A stretch of DNA of 9,930 bases from Burkholderiales bacterium UBA4657 (GCA_002405475.1 DHLX01000025.1:21797-31726); one strand, 5' to 3'. Positions 1 to 7,817 are shown, numbered from the stretch's first letter. The notes: generated from the sequence alone by a model not told the origin. Numbers and translations are program-made.

Positions 1-26
1 AGGTTCGAATCCTCTCACCCCGACCA
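1..26 (+). tRNA. tRNA-Pro, 3' end only
   Basis: This is the 3' part of a tRNA cut by the window edge. The T loop TTCGAAT is at 4-10, the 3' half of the T stem CCTCT at 11-15, the 3' acceptor strand CACCCCG at 16-22, the discriminator A at 23 and an encoded CCA at 24-26. The implied 5' acceptor strand is CGGGGTG, with an unusual C at position 1, which is typical of bacterial proline tRNAs. The anticodon lies outside the window, so the amino acid is inferred from the acceptor and T-arm sequence. Confidence 0.8.
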
Positions 27-44
27 TAATTTCTTCATTTCCTT

Positions 45-77
45 GTCATCTGAAATACGGCATGATGCCGATATGAC
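45..77 (+). other. Two-part stem-loop between tRNA and corB-like gene
   Basis: An inner hairpin CGGCA-TGA-TGCCG (58-70) is enclosed by a second complementary pair, GTCAT (45-49) and ATGAC (73-77). It lies between the tRNA 3' end and the next start codon. No run of T follows it, so it is not a standard intrinsic terminator. It might be a weak terminator or processing structure for the tRNA, or a leader structure of the downstream gene. I see no convincing promoter in 27-107. Confidence 0.3.
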
Positions 78-107
78 CGTCTCTCATACCTACCTGCCGC
101 CTTTGCC

Positions 108-1385
108 ATGACCGATTTACCCTTGTGGGCGCAAATTACTGCGCTGGTGGTTTTGTTGCTGATCTCTGGTTTTTTTTCGATTTCGGAAACCAGCATGATG
201 GCGCTCAATCGCTATCGCCTGCGCCACATGGTGGCCGAAGGTCGGCGCGCCGCCAAGCGTACCCAGGCCTTACTCAATCAGACCGACCGTTTGCTGGGCG
301 TTATTCTGTTGGGCAACAATCTGGTTAATGCACTGGCGACGGCGCTGGTGACTTCCATTGCTATTAGTACGTTTGGCAACAACGAGACTGCCCTGCTGCT
401 GGCGACCGGAGCCATTACTTTTTTAATCATCGTTTTTTCCGAATTAACTCCGAAAGTCATAGGCGCCACCTTCCCGGAGCGCATTGCCTTGCCCGCGAGT
501 CTGGTGTTATCACCCCTGCTGAAACTGGCTTCGCCCGCAGTATCTTTCGTCAACTTTTTTGCTACCGGACTATTACGGTTAATGCGGATAAAGCCCGGCG
601 GGCATGAAGAACAGCGCCGCCTGACACCGGAAGAATTGCGTTCGATCGTGCTTGAATCGACCCCCTTTTTTCCGCAAAAGCACCGCAGCATCCTGCTGAA
701 CCTGTTCGATCTCGATGCCATTCAGGTCGATGATGTCATGACACCGCGCGCCAAAGTCGAGTCACTCGATTTGTTGCAGCCGCTTGAGGCCTTGCGTGAG
801 CAGTTGGCGACCTGTCACCACAATAAACTGCCGGTGTATGAGGGCGAACTGAACCGGGTCAAGGGTATGTTGCATGTGCGCCGGGTGCTGGCTTTGCTCG
901 AGGGTGATGACGAACATTTTACCCATGAGGCTTTACGTGACCTGCTGACGGAAGCCTATTTCATCCCCCAGGGTACGCCAGTGTTTGAGCAGTTGCAGCA
1001 TTTTCAGGAAACCAAGCAGCGCATAGGGCTGGTGGTAGACGAATACGGCGAGGTACAAGGTCTGGTCACTCTCGAGGACATCATCGAGGAAATCATCGGT
1101 GAATTTACTACCCATATGCCCGGCGCACCGCGCCAGGGCTTACGCTGGAATCAGGCCGGAGAGGTGATTGTGGACGGTAGCGTCGCGTTGCGTGAACTGA
1201 ATAAGGCGCTCGATTTAGAACTGCCGATTGATGGACCTAAGACCTTGAATGGCCTGTTATTGGAGTGGCTGCAGGAGATACCGGATTCTCCCGTCGCGAT
1301 GCGCCAGCAGGGTGTAATCGCCGAGGCATTGCAGATTGAAGACAGAATTATCAAGACAGTACGTCTGCGGCGGGATGATAAATGA
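108..1385 (+). CDS. corB: HlyC/CorC (CNNM/CorB-like) family transporter
   Basis: A 425-residue inner-membrane protein with the full architecture of the CNNM/CorB family, whose members are linked to magnesium (and cobalt) transport or efflux. The N-terminal CNNM (DUF21) domain covers about residues 5-190. It has hydrophobic segments near 8-28, 62-84, 95-118 and 128-155 and the conserved stretches ISETSMMALNR and LLGNNLVN. A CBS-domain pair follows at about 205-333, beginning with VMTPR (210-214) and containing LVVDEYGEVQGLVTLEDI. The C-terminal CorC_HlyC domain (about 345-421), a PCMH-like fold, closes the protein. The length is normal (E. coli YfjD/CorB is similar). The ATG at 108 has no clear Shine-Dalgarno, but no better in-frame start lies between it and the tRNA. 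The order of this gene before pilB-pilC-pilD recurs in betaproteobacteria. The substrate cannot be read from sequence, and older hemolysin annotations of this family should not be taken literally. Confidence 0.93.
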   Translation: MTDLPLWAQITALVVLLLISGFFSISETSMMALNRYRLRHMVAEGRRAAKRTQALLNQTDRLLGVILLGNNLVNALATALVTSIAISTFGNNETALLLATGAITFLIIVFSELTPKVIGATFPERIALPASLVLSPLLKLASPAVSFVNFFATGLLRLMRIKPGGHEEQRRLTPEELRSIVLESTPFFPQKHRSILLNLFDLDAIQVDDVMTPRAKVESLDLLQPLEALREQLATCHHNKLPVYEGELNRVKGMLHVRRVLALLEGDDEHFTHEALRDLLTEAYFIPQGTPVFEQLQHFQETKQRIGLVVDEYGEVQGLVTLEDIIEEIIGEFTTHMPGAPRQGLRWNQAGEVIVDGSVALRELNKALDLELPIDGPKTLNGLLLEWLQEIPDSPVAMRQQGVIAEALQIEDRIIKTVRLRRDDK

Positions 1386-1401
1386 TGTGACAGATGTCAC
1401 A
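1386..1401. promoter_or_regulatory. Perfect CRP/Vfr-type operator upstream of pilB
   Basis: TGTGACAGATGTCACA is an exact match to the CRP/Vfr core consensus TGTGA-N6-TCACA and is a 6+6 inverted repeat with a 4-base centre. It starts on the base after the TGA stop of the corB-like gene, about 100 bases before the pilB start. A weak -10-like TACAAA lies at 1441-1446. If it is used, the palindrome would be centred near -60, the usual class I activator position (-61.5). Vfr controls type IV pilus and twitching genes in Pseudomonas, so control of pilB-pilC-pilD is plausible. Binding and the promoter itself are inference. No T-run follows, which argues against a terminator. Confidence 0.6.
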
Positions 1402-1494
1402 ATCAGGTCTGATGGGCGGACATTTTGAACGCGAAAACTTTACAAATACGGGCACTGGAGGCAGTATCTAGATCTGATCCCCTACGCCAAGCTC

Positions 1495-3237
1495 ATGAAT
1501 GCATCTGTATCTGTTTCTCAAAATGTTGCCGGCACCACAATGCTGTCTGGGCTGGCTCGAGCGCTAGTTCAAGGTGGAAAAATTAGTGAGGCGCAAGCCC
1601 AAGAGTTGTCAGCCAGGGCTACGCAAGCAAAAATCCAGTTGATCGACCAGTTGATACAGAGCCGTGCCATCAGCGCACGCGATCTGGCTCACTATTGTGC
1701 TTCAAGTTTTTCATTGCCCTTACTTGACCTCGAAGCTCTCGATATCAGTCATCTGGTCGATGGTGTGGTTGACCCCAAAATCACTACCCAGCACCGTGTT
1801 ATTGGACTAAAAAAACGCGAAAAAAGAATTCTTGTCGCCACTTCTGATCCCACCAATCTGCAGGCAGTTGATCAGATCAAATTCCAGACACAAATGCCGG
1901 TTGATCTGGTCGTGGTTGAGCATGACAAGTTATTGCGTTTGGTGGAGCAAAAAGGAAAATCAGCCGAAACCAAGCTGAGCGAGATGGCTGGTGATGATAT
2001 CAATCTGGATGATATCGAACTAGCGCAGGAAGAGACCACTACTAACGTTATTGCAGATAATGACGTTGACGATGCTCCGGTAGTTCGTTTTTTGCAGAAA
2101 ATGCTGATTGATGCGATCAATATGGGCGCTTCTGATCTCCATTTCGAGCCGTATGAGAAGTCATACCGTATCCGTTATCGGGTTGATGGGGTTTTGAAGG
2201 AAATTGCTCAACCCCCGATTGTGATCAAGGAAAAACTGGCATCACGCATCAAGGTCATTTCCAAGCTTGATATTTCAGAAAAGCGCATTCCGCAAGATGG
2301 TCGGATGAAGCTGGTACTGGGGCCCAATCGTGCGATTGATTTTCGGGTCTCGACTTTGCCGACCTTGTTTGGCGAGAAGATCGTCATGCGTATTCTCGAC
2401 CCATCACAGGCCAAACTGGGCATTGACGCCCTAGGCTATGAGCCGGATGAAAAAGCTATTTTGATGGAAGCTATACAGCGTCCCTATGGCATGGTACTGG
2501 TGACGGGGCCGACAGGTTCTGGTAAAACCGTGTCCCTCTATACCTGTCTGAATATTTTGAACCAGCCGGGAATCAATATTTCTACGGCCGAGGATCCAGC
2601 AGAGATCCAACTGCATGGTATCAACCAGGTGAATGTCAATGACAAGGCTGGACTGACCTTTGCCTCGGCCTTGAAGGCTTTTTTGCGCCAGGATCCGGAT
2701 GTGATCATGGTGGGTGAGATTCGTGACCTGGAGACCGCCGACATTTCGATCAAGGCAGCGCAAACTGGGCACATGGTGTTCAGTACTTTGCACACCAATG
2801 ATGCCCCAACGACGCTGACGCGTCTCGCCAATATGGGGGTTCCTGCGTTCAACATTGCCTCATCGGTCATTCTGATCACGGCACAGCGGCTGGCGCGACG
2901 CTTGTGTGCCAGTTGTAAAGCGCCCACCAGCATCGAGCCAGAAGTTTTGCTACAGGCTGGCTTCAAGGAATCCGATCTTGACGGTTCCTGGACCCCGTAC
3001 AAACCGGTGGGCTGCTCGGTTTGTAACGATACTGGATACAAAGGGCGGGTTGGCATTTATCAGGTGATGCCCATATCAGAAGAAATGCAGCGTATTATTT
3101 TATCTAATGGCACGGCCATGGACATTGCCGATCAGGCGGCGCGTGACGGTGTGCGCACGCTGCGGCAATCGGGCTTGTTGAAGGTGAAGCAGGGGCTGAC
3201 GTCTCTGGAAGAGGTCATTGGCGTTACTAACGACTAG
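1495..3237 (+). CDS. pilB: Type IV pilus extension ATPase PilB
   Basis: A 580-residue cytoplasmic hexameric ATPase of the GspE/PilB secretion ATPase family that powers pilus polymerisation through PilC. An N-terminal MshEN/GspE-N type domain covers about residues 15-155, followed by an acidic linker (about 165-193). The N2 domain begins near DDAPVVRFLQKMLIDAI (192-208). The ATPase core shows Walker A GPTGSGKT (338-345), the Asp box around STAEDPAEI (363-371), Walker B/Glu region DPDVIMVGEIRD (400-411) and the His box GHMVFSTLHTND (425-436). A tetracysteine zinc site, C471, C474, C507 and C510, is typical of PilB and not of the retraction ATPases PilT/PilU. Length and order match Pseudomonas PilB well. 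Position 369 is Ala where most relatives have Val (EDPVEI). The ATG at 1495 lacks a good Shine-Dalgarno; GGAGG at 1457-1461 is too distant. A later ATG at 1540 (M16) is possible, but the N-terminus from 1495 looks native. pilC starts 21 bases after the stop. Confidence 0.97.
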   Translation: MNASVSVSQNVAGTTMLSGLARALVQGGKISEAQAQELSARATQAKIQLIDQLIQSRAISARDLAHYCASSFSLPLLDLEALDISHLVDGVVDPKITTQHRVIGLKKREKRILVATSDPTNLQAVDQIKFQTQMPVDLVVVEHDKLLRLVEQKGKSAETKLSEMAGDDINLDDIELAQEETTTNVIADNDVDDAPVVRFLQKMLIDAINMGASDLHFEPYEKSYRIRYRVDGVLKEIAQPPIVIKEKLASRIKVISKLDISEKRIPQDGRMKLVLGPNRAIDFRVSTLPTLFGEKIVMRILDPSQAKLGIDALGYEPDEKAILMEAIQRPYGMVLVTGPTGSGKTVSLYTCLNILNQPGINISTAEDPAEIQLHGINQVNVNDKAGLTFASALKAFLRQDPDVIMVGEIRDLETADISIKAAQTGHMVFSTLHTNDAPTTLTRLANMGVPAFNIASSVILITAQRLARRLCASCKAPTSIEPEVLLQAGFKESDLDGSWTPYKPVGCSVCNDTGYKGRVGIYQVMPISEEMQRIILSNGTAMDIADQAARDGVRTLRQSGLLKVKQGLTSLEEVIGVTND

Positions 3238-3258
3238 ACGATGTAAGGAATAATCATT

Positions 3259-4482
3259 ATGGCCACAGCAGTCAAGAGCGACAAAGCGGTTAAAGACCCG
3301 TTGTTTATTTGGGAGGGTAAGGATCGGAGTGGCAAGCTGATACGCGGAGAAATGCGTGCTGGCGGTAAGGCCAGCGTCAATGCCACTCTGCGCCGTCAAG
3401 GTATCACTGTTGTTAATGTAAAAGAGCAGAAATTCAGTAGTGGAAAAAAGGTCAAAGATAAAGACATTACGATTTTTACCCGCCAACTGGCAACGATGAT
3501 GAAGGCTGGTGTCCCCTTATTGCAGGCATTCGACATTTCAGCTAAGGGAAACTCCAATCCCTCAATGTCAAAACTATTACAGGATATTCGTGTTGATGTT
3601 GAGACCGGCTCAAGTTTAAGCGCCGCATTTCGTAAACATCCGCTCCATTTTGATGCATTGTTCTGCAACCTGGTTGCGGCAGGCGAGCAGGCGGGTATTT
3701 TGGAAGACTTACTAGATCGGTTGGCAATATACAAGGAAAAAACGCTAGCTCTCAAAAGCAAGATCAAATCGGCCATGTTTTATCCGGTGGCCGTAATCAT
3801 CGTGGCAGTTGTTATCGTTTCCATCATCATGGTATTTGTGATTCCGGCGTTCAAGGATGTGTTCACCAGTTTTGGCGCTGATCTGCCAGCCCCCACTTTG
3901 ATTGTGATGGGAATTTCGGATTTTATGCGTAGTTACTGGTACATCCTGTTCGGTGCCATAGGCGGGATTATCTATTTTTTCATCCAGGCCTGGCGCCGTT
4001 CACCTGAAATCCAGAAAAGTATAGATCGGGGTCTCCTGAAGGTTCCGGTATTTGGTGAAATTATCCGCAAGGCTACGATAGCGCGCTGGACCCGCACTTT
4101 GGGCACCATGTTCGCTGCCGGTGTGCCCTTAGTCGAGGCGCTCGATTCGGTTGGTGGTGCTTCTGGAAATGCTGTCTATACCGAAGCCACGAAAAGAATT
4201 CAAAGCCAGGTCTCGACTGGTACAAGTCTAACAGTTGCGATGCAGGAAGCGGGGGTATTTCCGCCGCTGGTTACTCAACTGGTTTCTATTGGTGAAGAGT
4301 CTGGTTCTCTCGAGCATATGTTGAGTAAGGTGGCCGATTTTTTTGAGGCCGAAGTTGACGATGCCGTAGCTGCCATGTCGAGTCTGATTGAGCCGATTCT
4401 GATTGTCTTTTTAGGCGTAATTATTGGTGGTATTGTCATTGCTATGTATTTGCCCATTTTCAAGATGGGCCAGGTGGTGTAA
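3259..4482 (+). CDS. pilC: Type IV pilus inner-membrane platform protein PilC
   Basis: A 407-residue polytopic inner-membrane protein of the GspF/PilC family. It forms the platform on which PilB and the retraction ATPases act to add or remove pilins. A short cytoplasmic N-terminus is followed by two T2SSF repeats, about residues 72-195 and 275-397. The repeats begin with the related motifs FTRQLATMMKAGVPLLQAFD and WTRTLGTMFAAGVPLVEALD, and each carries a GEQAG/GEESG element (142-146 and 346-350). Membrane segments are near 173-196, 225-245 and 377-398. A clear Shine-Dalgarno AAGGAA (3245-3250) lies 8 bases before the ATG. The stop TAA overlaps the pilD start by one base (TAATG), indicating translational coupling. 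Length is normal for the family. Confidence 0.97.
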   Translation: MATAVKSDKAVKDPLFIWEGKDRSGKLIRGEMRAGGKASVNATLRRQGITVVNVKEQKFSSGKKVKDKDITIFTRQLATMMKAGVPLLQAFDISAKGNSNPSMSKLLQDIRVDVETGSSLSAAFRKHPLHFDALFCNLVAAGEQAGILEDLLDRLAIYKEKTLALKSKIKSAMFYPVAVIIVAVVIVSIIMVFVIPAFKDVFTSFGADLPAPTLIVMGISDFMRSYWYILFGAIGGIIYFFIQAWRRSPEIQKSIDRGLLKVPVFGEIIRKATIARWTRTLGTMFAAGVPLVEALDSVGGASGNAVYTEATKRIQSQVSTGTSLTVAMQEAGVFPPLVTQLVSIGEESGSLEHMLSKVADFFEAEVDDAVAAMSSLIEPILIVFLGVIIGGIVIAMYLPIFKMGQVV

Positions 4483-5336
4483 TGCAATGGCTGGATCAAA
4501 CCCCGGCGCTGTGGTACGTACTGGCCGGGGTGATTGGCCTGTGTGTCGGCAGTTTTCTGAATGTGGTGGTTTATCGCCTGCCAAAAATGATGCAGCGTGC
4601 CTGGGAGCAGGAATGTGCAGACTTGGCGGGTACTCAGCCACCGTCGGGTGAGCCGCTTAATCTGTTATGGCCGAGATCGCGCTGCCCTGCCTGTGGTCAT
4701 CCCATCAAACCACTGGAAAATATCCCCGTATTGAGCTGGTTATGGCTTGGTCGGAAGTGTTCTGCCTGCGGCGCCCCTATATCCAGGCGTTATCCGATGG
4801 TGGAGTTGACTGCTGGCCTGCTGGCGGTGCTATGTGCTTGGTATTTTGGTGCCAATTGGAAGGCTATAGCCGCCATGGGTTTTTGCTGGACGCTGCTGAT
4901 ACTCGCCCTGATTGATTTGGATACCCAGTTGCTGCCGGACGATTTGACTTTACCCTTGTTATGGGGTGGTCTCATATTGAATCTGTCTGGAACTTTTGCG
5001 CCCCTTTCGCATGCGGTCCTGGGCGCAGTAGCCGGATACCTTGTATTGTGGACGGTGTTCTGGGCGTTCAAGTTATTGACGGGCAAAGAAGGCATGGGTT
5101 ATGGCGATTTCAAATTACTCGCAGCGCTGGGAGCCTGGTTGGGCTGGACCATGCTGCCGGTGATTATCCTGCTGTCGTCATTGGTTGGTGCGCTGGTTGG
5201 TATTGGACTGATTTTGTTTGCACGCCATGACCGGCAAAAGCCTATCCCGTTCGGCCCGTACCTGGCCGGAGCCGGACTGTTGGCCTTGTTTTTGGGGCCT
5301 AGTCTGAATCAGCAATATCTAGGTTTGATTTTGTGA
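4482..5336 (+). CDS. pilD: Prepilin peptidase / N-methyltransferase PilD
   Basis: A 284-residue aspartic membrane protease that cleaves the leader of type IV prepilins and pseudopilins and N-methylates the new N-terminal residue. The N-terminal DiS_P_DiS domain has the cytoplasmic zinc-type tetracysteine C68, C71, C93 and C96, the mark of the bifunctional class. The A24 peptidase domain follows, with catalytic aspartates expected at D145 (LIDLDTQLLPDDL) and D209 (GMGYGDFK). The 64-residue spacing matches D149/D213 of Pseudomonas PilD. About eight hydrophobic segments span the protein, including 10-30, 108-122 and 214-246. The start is the ATG overlapping the pilC stop, and the end overlaps the coaE GTG start (GTGA). 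The enzyme can also serve type II secretion pseudopilins if the organism has that system. Confidence 0.97.
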   Translation: MQWLDQTPALWYVLAGVIGLCVGSFLNVVVYRLPKMMQRAWEQECADLAGTQPPSGEPLNLLWPRSRCPACGHPIKPLENIPVLSWLWLGRKCSACGAPISRRYPMVELTAGLLAVLCAWYFGANWKAIAAMGFCWTLLILALIDLDTQLLPDDLTLPLLWGGLILNLSGTFAPLSHAVLGAVAGYLVLWTVFWAFKLLTGKEGMGYGDFKLLAALGAWLGWTMLPVIILLSSLVGALVGIGLILFARHDRQKPIPFGPYLAGAGLLALFLGPSLNQQYLGLIL

Positions 5337-5962
5337 GTTTCTGGCTGGGGCTGACCGGTGGTATCGGCAGTGGCAAAACTCTAGTAGCCGATGAGTTGGC
5401 GCGGGTGGGTGCCGGTGTGATTGATACTGACCAGCTCTCACATCAATTGACCCGGGCAGGAGGTGCCGCTATTCCCGCTCTGCAACGGGTGTTTGGTGCC
5501 GGCATATTGACTGCAGATGGGGCCCTGGATCGAGTCCGTATGCGTCAATTGGTATTTTCTCAACCACGAACGAGGCAACAACTGGAGTGGTTGCTGCACC
5601 CGATGATTCTCGAATTGGCAGAGTATGAATGCAGCTTACTTGAGTCACGTGCTCCTTATATCGTCTTTGTGGTTCCGTTGCTGGTTGAAACCCGGCATTG
5701 GCTACAGCGTGTGCACAGAATACTATTGGTAGATTGCAGTAGCAGCACTCAAATTCGAAGAGTTCGGAAACGTAGTGGAATAACGGAGCAGGAGGTGCTT
5801 GCCATTCTGGCAGCACAGGCGAGCCGTCAGCAGCGCCTGGAAGTCGCGCAAGATGTGCTGGTGAACGAAGGAGATGACAGTGCCCCGATCTGCCAACTGG
5901 TGCAGCGGCTCCATCAATATTATTTGCATTTGGCGGCAACAAAATCTAAAGCCGCTGTTTGA
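5333..5962 (+). CDS. coaE: Dephospho-CoA kinase CoaE
   Basis: A 209-residue cytoplasmic P-loop kinase that phosphorylates the 3'-hydroxyl of dephospho-CoA, the last step of coenzyme A synthesis. The P-loop GLTGGIGSGKT is at residues 6-16. The DTDQLSHQLT segment (31-40) aligns with the family's DAD/DTD substrate-binding motif. The lid/CoA-domain region includes RQQLEWLLHPMI (81-92), VVPLLVET (113-120) and ILLVDCSSSTQIRRVRKRSG (130-149). AAQASRQQRLEVAQDVLVNEG (160-180) matches the family's conserved AQxSxxxRxxxADxVxxN region. The start is GTG at 5333, overlapping the pilD stop by four bases; the P-loop sits too near the N-terminus to allow a later start. Linkage pilD-coaE-zapD is common in gamma- and betaproteobacteria. 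The length is normal. Confidence 0.96.
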   Translation: MSFWLGLTGGIGSGKTLVADELARVGAGVIDTDQLSHQLTRAGGAAIPALQRVFGAGILTADGALDRVRMRQLVFSQPRTRQQLEWLLHPMILELAEYECSLLESRAPYIVFVVPLLVETRHWLQRVHRILLVDCSSSTQIRRVRKRSGITEQEVLAILAAQASRQQRLEVAQDVLVNEGDDSAPICQLVQRLHQYYLHLAATKSKAAV

Positions 5963-6004
5963 GTTTTCCCCGAGCTTCGGTCAGAATCTCGTGATTACGA
6001 AACT

Positions 6005-6760
6005 ATGACTATATACGAATACCCATTTAACGAACGCATACGCATCCTGTTGCGGCTAGAGGACTTATTTGAGCGCCTGGCGTTTTATGTCAGTTGCGAG
6101 CATGCGTTGGAGCACCACGCGGCGCTCACTACGCTGTTTGAAATACTCGAAGTAGCTGGTCGCGCCGATCTCAAGTCCGATTTGTTGCAAGAACTGGAGC
6201 GCCAGCGCCAGGCCTTGAGCCAGTTTCGTCACTCACCCGAGGTGGCCTCTGATTTGCTCGACAATATCCTGGCGGATATTGAGCAGGCTGCCCGAACCCT
6301 GAACGAAAGTCCTGGCAAGACGGGCCAGCATTTACGTGATAACGATTGGCTGATGAGCTTGCGCAGCCGGATGATCATCCCGGGTGGGGCATGTGAATTT
6401 GATCTGCCATCTTATTATGCCTGGCAACAGCGCGAACCACGGCGCCGTATACAAGATCTGGAGCGCTGGACTGCACCATTGAGCCCACTGCGTCAGGCTC
6501 TAGTGATCGTGCTGAAACTATTACGTGAATCGTCACAGACTTTCCGGGTTGTGGCGGCCTCCGGGAGTTATCAGCAAATGTTGTCAGGAAAGACTTATCA
6601 GATGATGCAAGTCAGAATTGATTCAGCCCTGCCATACGTACCAGAAATCAGTGCTAACAGATACATGTTGTGGGTTCGCTTTACTCTTCCTGACAGTGAC
6701 ATGCGTTCCAAACCGGCGGAAATGGATGTCAGCTTTGACCTGACCTTGTGTAACCTTTAG
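6005..6760 (+). CDS. zapD: Cell division protein ZapD (FtsZ-bundling)
   Basis: A 251-residue cytoplasmic protein of the ZapD/YacF (DUF1342) family, which binds the FtsZ C-terminal tail and cross-links FtsZ filaments in the division ring. The N-terminus carries the family signature YEYPFNERIRILLRLEDLFER (4-24). A helical N-terminal half (to about residue 105, with many Leu/Glu/Arg) is followed by a beta-rich C-terminal half with SRMIIPGGACEFDLPSYYAW and conserved R/Q-rich segments. The length is close to E. coli ZapD (247). The ATG at 6005 has only a weak ribosome-binding site. A 42-base gap to coaE contains a short CCGA-GCT-TCGG hairpin and no obvious promoter, so zapD is probably read through from the pil-coaE transcript. 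yacG, which usually follows zapD, is not present here. Confidence 0.95.
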   Translation: MTIYEYPFNERIRILLRLEDLFERLAFYVSCEHALEHHAALTTLFEILEVAGRADLKSDLLQELERQRQALSQFRHSPEVASDLLDNILADIEQAARTLNESPGKTGQHLRDNDWLMSLRSRMIIPGGACEFDLPSYYAWQQREPRRRIQDLERWTAPLSPLRQALVIVLKLLRESSQTFRVVAASGSYQQMLSGKTYQMMQVRIDSALPYVPEISANRYMLWVRFTLPDSDMRSKPAEMDVSFDLTLCNL

Positions 6761-6763
6761 CCT

Positions 6764-6806
6764 GATGCATGGGAATGGATACGTCGACCGAGTTGCATCG
6801 ATTCCC
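6764..6806. terminator. Stem-loop in the convergent zapD/acuI gap
   Basis: GGGAATGGAT (6771-6780) and ATCGATTCCC (6797-6806) pair at nine of ten positions around a 16-base loop. The gap is only 50 bases between two converging stop codons, so a shared bidirectional terminator is plausible. No strong T-run flanks the stem on either strand, so intrinsic termination is uncertain. A second pair, GATGCA (6764-6769) with TGCATC (6794-6799), overlaps the first stem. Confidence 0.35.
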
Positions 6807-6810
6807 CGTG

Positions 6811-7809
6811 TCAGCGATTGACATCGACCACAAAACGACCCCGCACCTCGGCCCGGATCAGCTGTTCTGCTGCTGAAAAACACTCATCTAGGCCAATAGT
6901 CTGCCCCAGGGTTTCGAGCATATCTGAAGGTTTGAGATCGGCCAGCAGGTCCCAGGCCTTCTGACGCTGCTCAACCGGACACATGACCGAGTCAATGCCA
7001 ATCAGCCTGACCCCGCGCAAAATGAACGGCATGACCGTCAGCGGCAAGTCGCTACCTTGCGCCAAACCGCAAGCGGCCACTACCCCACGACGACGTGTTT
7101 GCGCGCAGATGTTCGCCAGGGTCTGCGACCCCAAAGAGTCGACAGCGCCAGCCCAGTGTTCCTTTTGCAGCGGCTTTCCAGCCTGGCTTAAATCGGCACG
7201 CGCCATGACGCGCTGCGCACCCAACTGCTTCAAATAAGCCTCGTGTTCGGTTTTACCCGTTAGCGCCACTACCGGGTAGCCCCATTGTGCCAAAATCCAG
7301 ACACTGAGGGACCCGACCCCGCCGGTGGCGCCTGTCACCAGCAACTCGCCATGTTCGGGTTTGACCCCTTGATCGCGTAAACACATACAGGCCAGCATGG
7401 CGGTGTAGCCCGCTGTACCCAGACACATCGCATCCCAGTTCGACAGGTTGGCAGGAACAGCAGTGAGCCAGTCACTTTTCACCCGTACCCGTTGCGCCAA
7501 GCCGCCCCAGAAATTCTCACCTAAACCGCAACCATTGATGACGACCCGGGTGCCAATCGGCCATGCGCTCACGTCGGACTCCTCAATCACACCGGCGGCG
7601 TCAATACCTGGCACCATCGGCCACTGCCGTACCACCGGGCCGTGATGAGTCAGAGCCAGCGCATCCTTGTAATTCAGCGTAGAAAATTCCACACGTACAG
7701 TGACATCACCCGCAGGTAACTGCTGCCTGATTTGCTCACTGCCAAGTTCACGCAGGTCGCGATAAAATTGACCGCTCTCATCCAATTCCAGCCAGATCGC
7801 CCGATGCAT
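6811..7809 (-). CDS. acuI: AcuI/YhdH-type acryloyl-CoA reductase (NADPH)
   Basis: A 332-residue cytoplasmic oxidoreductase of the zinc-free medium-chain dehydrogenase/reductase superfamily, AcuI/YhdH group. This group reduces acryloyl-CoA to propionyl-CoA with NADPH. The catalytic-domain half shows LNYKDALA (45-52) and VPGIDAAGVIEES (66-78). The Rossmann nucleotide-binding motif VTGATGGVGSLSV is at 158-170, followed by VAACGLAQG (244-252). The stretch RLIGIDSVMCP (268-278) is characteristic of the AcuI/YhdH group. No structural-zinc cysteine cluster is seen. The frame stays open upstream to 7902, but the ATG at 7809 is preferred: it gives the family N-terminus MHRAIWLE and has TAGGAG about six bases upstream. 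That Shine-Dalgarno includes the TAG stop of the upstream DUF3429-like gene, only 8 bases away, so the two are an operon. The likely role is detoxification of acryloyl-CoA or use of C3 intermediates; the substrate is inferred from family. Confidence 0.92.
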   Translation of the reverse strand: MHRAIWLELDESGQFYRDLRELGSEQIRQQLPAGDVTVRVEFSTLNYKDALALTHHGPVVRQWPMVPGIDAAGVIEESDVSAWPIGTRVVINGCGLGENFWGGLAQRVRVKSDWLTAVPANLSNWDAMCLGTAGYTAMLACMCLRDQGVKPEHGELLVTGATGGVGSLSVWILAQWGYPVVALTGKTEHEAYLKQLGAQRVMARADLSQAGKPLQKEHWAGAVDSLGSQTLANICAQTRRRGVVAACGLAQGSDLPLTVMPFILRGVRLIGIDSVMCPVEQRQKAWDLLADLKPSDMLETLGQTIGLDECFSAAEQLIRAEVRGRFVVDVNR

Positions 7810-7817
7810 TTTTTCTC

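Noticed and set aside
278..721. Minus-strand 147-codon open frame inside the corB-like gene
   Set aside because: It is a shadow of a well-supported CNNM/CBS protein, with low-complexity Ser/Arg composition and no family resemblance.
1449..1470. Possible sigma54 promoter upstream of pilB (GGGCAC near 1450)
   Set aside because: The required GG-N10-GC spacing is not present in any register.
1467..1475. Overlapping palindromes TCTAGA and AGATCT before pilB
   Set aside because: Six-base palindromes of this kind occur by chance, and nothing around them suggests a protein-binding site.
2538..3056. Minus-strand 172-codon open frame inside pilB
   Set aside because: It is antisense to the conserved PilB ATPase core and shows no recognisable domain.
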